Assembly: GCF_023276435.1 (NCBI RefSeq)
Contig: NZ_JALLPO010000016.1
Span: 62,001 to 126,000 of the forward strand
Reading direction: 5' to 3'
DNA: 64,000 bases
Source of the DNA: Sphaerisporangium perillae
GTDB taxonomy: Bacteria > Actinomycetota > Actinomycetes > Streptosporangiales > Streptosporangiaceae
Positions 61,658-64,000 of this stretch are shown in pieces. The notes beneath the pieces were generated by a model. The model was not told where the DNA came from. It worked only from the letters and a program-made list of their open reading frames with translations, and did no database searches. Both the position numbers and the translations under genes were made by a program. How positions within the stretch are numbered: the stretch's first letter is position 1; the number at the start of each line of letters is the position of its first letter.

Positions 61658-62914
61658 TCAGTCGAAGCCGGCATGCGGTGCGCTGGTGCCCTGTGGCACG
61701 CGGACCGGGCCGGACGCGCCCGGACGGACGTCGAAGTCGAAGATCGCGGTTGGCAGGTAGACGGTGGCGCAGGAGTTGGGGATATCCACCACCCCCGACA
61801 GCCGGCCCTCGATCGGCGCGGCGCCGAGCAACAGGTACGCCTGCTCGGGGCGGTAGCCGAACGCCGTCAGGTAGTCGATCGCGTGCAGGCAGGCCCGCTG
61901 GTAGGCCAGGTGTGAGTCGAGATAGCGCTGCTCGCCGTCCAGGGTGACGGACACCCCGGAGAACGCGAGCCACTCGCTGTACTGAGGGCTGGTGCGGCCC
62001 GGCATGAAGATGGCGTTCTCGCCGACGCCGTACGTCTGCATGCCCTCCTTGATGACCTCGACCCGCAGGTCGAGGAAGCCGCCCATCTCAATGGCACCGC
62101 AAAAGGTGATCTCGCCGTCGCCCTGCGAGAAGTGCAGGTCGCCGACCGACAGGTTCGCACCGGATACGAACACCGGGTAGAACACGCGGGAGCCCTTGGT
62201 GAGGTTCTTGATGTCCTGGTTTCCGCCGTTCTCCCGCGGCGGCGCGGTGCGGGCCGCCTCGGCCGCGATCCGGTCGAACTCGGACGGGGGCACCGAGCCG
62301 AGGACGGCGTCCCGGGGCTCGGGAGGCAGGGCCAGCGGCGGCACTCTCAGCGGGTCGGTGGCCCTCAGCGCCGACTCCCGCGCGTTCCATTTCGACAGCA
62401 GCGCCGCCGACGGCGCGGTTCCTATGAGCCCGGGGTGGACGATGCCGGTGAACGACACCGCCGGGATGTGGCGCGATGTGGCGGTCTGACCGGAGAAGTC
62501 CCAGATCGCCTTGTAGGCGTCGGGGAACTGCTCGGTGAGGAACCCGCCGCCGTTCTTGGTCGGGAAGATTCCGGTGTAACCCCAGCCTTGACCGGCCAGC
62601 GGGCCGCTGTCCTCCTGAGGGATGGGCCCTACGTCGAGGATGTCCACGACCAGCAGGTCGCCCGGCTCGGCCCCCTCGACCGCGAACGGGCCGCTGAGCG
62701 CGTGCACCGTCGTCAACGGGGCATCACGGATGTCCTCGGCGGAGTCGTCGTTGTGGATCGCGCCGTCGAACCACTCCCGGCAGTGGACCCGGAAGCTGTC
62801 GCCGGGCTTGACCCATGCCACGGGCGGGATCTCGGGGTGCCACCGGTTGTGACCGATCTTGGCCTGGTCGGTGAACCTCTTATTCGAGTCGAGCGGGAAA
62901 ATCAACTCTGGCAC
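61658..62914 (-). CDS. fmdA: Formamidase (acetamidase/formamidase family)
   Basis: Hydrolyses short aliphatic amides such as formamide to ammonia and the acid; 418 residues, the normal size. Family segments are KIGHNRWHPEIPPVAWVKPG near residue 20, GDLLVVDILDVGPI near 84, and FSQGDGEITFCGAIEMGG near 270. The start MPELIFPLDSNKRF is typical. fmdB lies 36 bases upstream, so both are co-transcribed. Together with the AT-rich region upstream of fmdB they form an amide-utilisation unit. Confidence 0.93.
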   Translation of the reverse strand: MPELIFPLDSNKRFTDQAKIGHNRWHPEIPPVAWVKPGDSFRVHCREWFDGAIHNDDSAEDIRDAPLTTVHALSGPFAVEGAEPGDLLVVDILDVGPIPQEDSGPLAGQGWGYTGIFPTKNGGGFLTEQFPDAYKAIWDFSGQTATSRHIPAVSFTGIVHPGLIGTAPSAALLSKWNARESALRATDPLRVPPLALPPEPRDAVLGSVPPSEFDRIAAEAARTAPPRENGGNQDIKNLTKGSRVFYPVFVSGANLSVGDLHFSQGDGEITFCGAIEMGGFLDLRVEVIKEGMQTYGVGENAIFMPGRTSPQYSEWLAFSGVSVTLDGEQRYLDSHLAYQRACLHAIDYLTAFGYRPEQAYLLLGAAPIEGRLSGVVDIPNSCATVYLPTAIFDFDVRPGASGPVRVPQGTSAPHAGFD

Positions 62915-62950
62915 GGCTGGATTCCTTTCGGCGCTGCGAGACAGAGACGG

Positions 62951-63232
62951 TCACGGCCGCGGCAGGCGGCTGGTGGCGGGATGGGCGGCCACCGCGCCTC
63001 CGCCGCGGCGCCGCGGCAGGGACGTGACGACTTCGGGCTCGGAGGCGCTGCGCTGCGCGCGCTGCAATTGAGCGTGCATGGCGGCCGGAGTGCGCGCCAG
63101 CATCGGAGCCGACAACACCCGGACCGAGGCCGCGCCGCAGTTCGGGCACGGCACCGCAGCGGGTGCGGTGCCGATCGGAAAATTGACCTCGATTTCAGAG
63201 CAATGCGGACACCGATAGGCATATATCGCCAT
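62951..63232 (-). CDS. fmdB: FmdB-type zinc-ribbon protein
   Basis: Ninety-three-residue protein with a single zinc ribbon: YRCPHCSEIEV (Cys 8 and 11) and VPCPNCGAASV (Cys 29 and 32), then a basic Arg/Gly-rich tail. FmdB is named as a regulatory partner of formamidase; its exact action is not settled. ATG 63232 starts MAIYAYRCPHC. It is the first gene of the fmdB-fmdA operon. Confidence 0.92.
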   Translation of the reverse strand: MAIYAYRCPHCSEIEVNFPIGTAPAAVPCPNCGAASVRVLSAPMLARTPAAMHAQLQRAQRSASEPEVVTSLPRRRGGGAVAAHPATSRLPRP

Positions 63233-63868
63233 AGCATGCGCCCTTCGAGCGAGTTCGAACCATTCCTTCCCGGGTCGCGCCCCTCTCTACCCGGCGCGAC
63301 CTCGGGAAACAGGGTTAGAGTCGGATGTATCCGCAATTTAACGTGTGAATGAAATGCAATCGATCTCACTTCCGCCAACTTGCTCGCACAATGAGGTAGA
63401 TCGCTTAGTCCATAGGTAAACCCATGCAAGATAAGTCGCCCGCGTGACCTTTGGTTCTTCTATGGATTGAAATCGTTGTCAGTTATGAGGGCTTGGCGCG
63501 AGTGCGGTAACACGGCAACTCCGCCTTGCCCGGCCTCCGGCGCCGAGTGGCACGAGCGAGAGTCGCCAAGGTGCGCGACCAGCGCTGCGCTGCGCCGCGG
63601 CGTCTCTGGGGCGAGGGCGCGAAGGACCGGCCGCCCAGGGCCGAAGCCTGGATCGATCCACGACCACGGCCCCGCCATCACCGCGCGGCCACCTGCGGGC
63701 ACATCCTTCGGATCCGCCACTCCGGAGCCTTCGACGGGGTGCATCTGGTCCCCGTGGCCCGGTACCGGGAGGTGGCCGCCCGCCTGGAACCCCTTCACCC
63801 GACCCTCGCGCATGGGCGTGATGTCCGAAATGTCATGATGCGTAGAGAAAATCGGGAAAGGTGTGATC
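63233..63868. other. Intergenic region between fmdB and an aldo/keto reductase gene
   Basis: About 636 bases. 63320-63480 is AT-rich and probably contains the fmdBA promoter and operator. From about 63520 to 63840 the sequence is GC-rich and open in three frames on both strands, but none reads like a known domain and none has a good start. It may be a decayed gene. I do not call one. Confidence 0.4.
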
Positions 63869-64000
63869 ATGGATAAGCGTGTTCTGGGCGACGGTGGCCC
63901 CGAGCTCTCGGTGGTCGGGGTCGGCTGCAACAACTTCGGCGCGCGCATCGACGCGGCGGCGTCGGCCGCTGTCGTGCACGCGGCGCTGGACGCAGGTATA
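63869..64000 (+). CDS. Aldo/keto reductase (3' end outside the window)
   Basis: The 44 visible codons, MDKRVLGDGGPELSVVGVGC then NNFGARIDAAASAAVVHAAL, are the N-terminus of an aldo/keto reductase: the first beta strand with VGVGCNNFG and the following helix. ATG 63869 has AAAGGTG upstream. Catalytic residues lie beyond the window. Confidence 0.8.
   Translation, partial: MDKRVLGDGGPELSVVGVGCNNFGARIDAAASAAVVHAALDAGI

Noticed and set aside
63526-63876. Plus-strand frame MPGLRRRVARARVAKVRD onwards
   Set aside because: The start has no ribosome-binding site, composition is Arg/Ala-rich, and other frames over the same bases are equally open.

Overview
This is a GC-rich, densely coded actinobacterial chromosome segment, with weak or leaderless starts, GTG/TTG start codons and genes typical of the class (actinobacterial integration host factor, acVLRF1, ECF42/DGPF modules, NhaA-DsbA fusion). 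Gene content and codon style suggest a Streptosporangiales-type soil actinomycete, such as a Nonomuraea, Streptosporangium or Microbispora relative. That placement is an inference. No rRNA, tRNA, CRISPR array or prophage was seen.

Layout. 0-4 kb: a LacI regulator and a GH2 beta-mannosidase, with relics of sugar/peptide transporter genes on both sides of the mannosidase. 4-5.3 kb: hisE and hisG. 5.4-8.9 kb: an ABC exporter with its own two-component system. 8.9-11.3 kb: a reductase, a DGPF protein and an ECF42 sigma factor in one operon. 11.5-19.8 kb: a six-gene complex-I-like/hydrogenase-like membrane complex whose catalytic subunit lacks the NiFe cysteines. It has the gene order of Mycobacterium tuberculosis Rv0081-Rv0087 and is bracketed by two Rv0081-like ArsR regulators. 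20-30 kb: a TetR gene with a truncated target, a degenerate EAL-CBS protein, acVLRF1, a P450, an ABC-F protein, an enoyl-CoA hydratase and an ABC exporter. 30-41 kb: a sulfotransferase-like gene, LD-carboxypeptidase, GH15 hydrolase, a yczE/yczR pair, a peptide transporter and an acyl-CoA ligase. 40.6-49.6 kb: two paralogous secreted proteins, a cupin, integration host factor, a secreted carboxypeptidase, an aldo/keto reductase, a DEAD-box helicase and a duplicated DUF2267 protein.

49.6-52.4 kb carries a type III polyketide synthase, a membrane methyltransferase and an FAD oxidoreductase. This set matches the phenolic-lipid (srsABC) pathway. 53.5-54.85 kb is a TnpB-only IS605-type element with a recognisable right end and omega-RNA region, lying directly against the start of a secreted-protein gene. 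55-64 kb holds an FMN split-barrel protein, NhaA-DsbA, a MarR/azoreductase divergent pair, a chimeric pseudogene, a second DGPF/ECF42 module, formamidase with an FmdB partner, and the start of an aldo/keto reductase.

Three themes stand out. The first is the hydrogenase-like complex with mini-ORFs filling its two internal gaps and shared operator-like sites at both regulators. The second is two ECF42 modules with near-identical promoters. The third is repeated gene erosion: transporter remnants, a 29-codon monooxygenase stub, a two-gene chimera and a duplicated response-regulator start.
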